Of a DNA stretch of 64,000 nucleotides, positions 63,456 through 64,000 are shown in pieces (the stretch's first letter is position 1; the number at the start of each line of letters is the position of its first letter). The notes beneath the pieces are model-generated. The model was not told the DNA's origin and did not search any database. It saw only the letters and a list, made by a program, of their open reading frames with translations. Made by a program: the position numbers and the translations under genes. The stretch spans positions 100,778-164,777 of the forward strand of contig NZ_LIPV01000009.1 of the NCBI RefSeq assembly GCF_001418255.1, in the 5' to 3' direction. This stretch comes from Thiomonas bhubaneswarensis. GTDB lineage: Bacteria > Pseudomonadota > Gammaproteobacteria > Burkholderiales > Burkholderiaceae_C.

Positions 63456-63531
63456 TGGCAGGGGCAGAGGGAATCGAACCCCCAACCTTCGGTTTTGGAG
63501 ACCGACGCTCTGCCAATTGAGCTATGCCCCT
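63456..63531 (-). tRNA. tRNA-Trp (anticodon CCA)
   Basis: A 76-nt tRNA with encoded CCA end. The anticodon loop CTCCAAA reads CCA. Acceptor stem AGGGGCA / TGCCCCT, D arm AGCTCAATTGGCAGAGC, and T loop GTTCGATTC are standard. Placement between tuf and secE is common in proteobacteria. Confidence 0.97.
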
Positions 63532-63547
63532 GTACCTTCAGCACCAA

Positions 63548-63575
63548 GGCCGCTGCCTGAAAACAGGTAGCGGCC
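63548..63575 (-). terminator. Hairpin between tuf and tRNA-Trp
   Basis: A 12-bp stem with one mismatch (GGCCGCTGCCTG / CAGGTAGCGGCC) and a 4-nt loop. No U-run follows on the - strand, so it may be a processing or pausing hairpin rather than a terminator. Confidence 0.45.
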
Positions 63576-63642
63576 GCAATTCAAACAGATCCGGGCACGG
63601 TCTGCAGATCCCACCCGGAAAACCCGCGACGACAAGCGTCGC

Positions 63643-64000
<358 letters not shown>

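Overview
The window is high-GC chromosomal DNA of a facultatively nitrate-using betaproteobacterium. Gene content and order (NarXL-narK1K2GHJI, NasT-nrtABD-nirBD-nasA, SUF system, rpoBC with a TTG-started rplJ) fit Burkholderiales, and I would guess a Thiomonas-like genus. The genus is an inference from general familiarity, not from a search.

Layout. (1) 1-3.15 kb, + strand: the tail of an ABM-domain protein and a tightly coupled cupin / amine oxidase / zinc alcohol dehydrogenase cluster. A 169-bp MITE-like inverted-repeat element and a DUF2237 protein follow. (2) 4.9-17 kb, - strand: respiratory nitrate reductase operon narK1-narK2-narG-narH-narJ-narI, continuing into a parvulin, a nitroreductase, a beta-carbonic anhydrase and a nitrate reductase-associated protein, with an FNR-type box upstream. 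(3) 17.3-20.4 kb, - strand: the NarXL two-component system and a small conserved protein. (4) 20.9-27.3 kb, + strand: sufBCDSUT and an NsrR-like Rrf2 regulator. (5) 27.3-29 kb: two hemerythrin-like proteins and a DUF488 protein. (6) 29-38 kb: a 5'-truncated serine hydrolase, an AraC regulator, a methyltransferase, a truncated hemoglobin, an unusual folE / flavin reductase / ECF sigma / small membrane protein operon, and a ClC channel with CBS domains. (7) 38-51 kb, - strand: the nitrate assimilation cluster cbiX-nasT, then nrtABD-globin-nirBD-nasA-trpD2-like-cobA. Its promoter region shows two NtrC-like sites, a perfect sigma-54 promoter, an ANTAR-type leader and an attenuator. (8) 51.2-64 kb, - strand: tRNA-fMet, rpoC, rpoB, rplL, rplJ, rplA, rplK, nusG, secE, tRNA-Trp and the end of tuf.

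How it works together. Nitrate is imported by NarK1/NarK2 and respired by NarGHI under NarXL and probably FNR control. It is also imported by NrtABD and reduced to ammonium by NasA and NirBD under nitrogen control. CobA and CbiX supply parts of the siroheme pathway for NirB. Globins, hemerythrins and the NsrR-like regulator probably handle nitric oxide, and SUF builds the Fe-S clusters these enzymes need.

The most striking structural feature is a direct repeat of the 3' end of tRNA-fMet plus its terminator. It occurs at 4.63 kb, 29.0 kb and, attached to the intact tRNA gene, at 51.15 kb. These copies bracket the respiratory and assimilatory nitrate modules, and the middle copy abuts a gene lacking its 5' part. 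This suggests two ancient tandem integrations at the initiator tRNA gene, although no integrase is visible.
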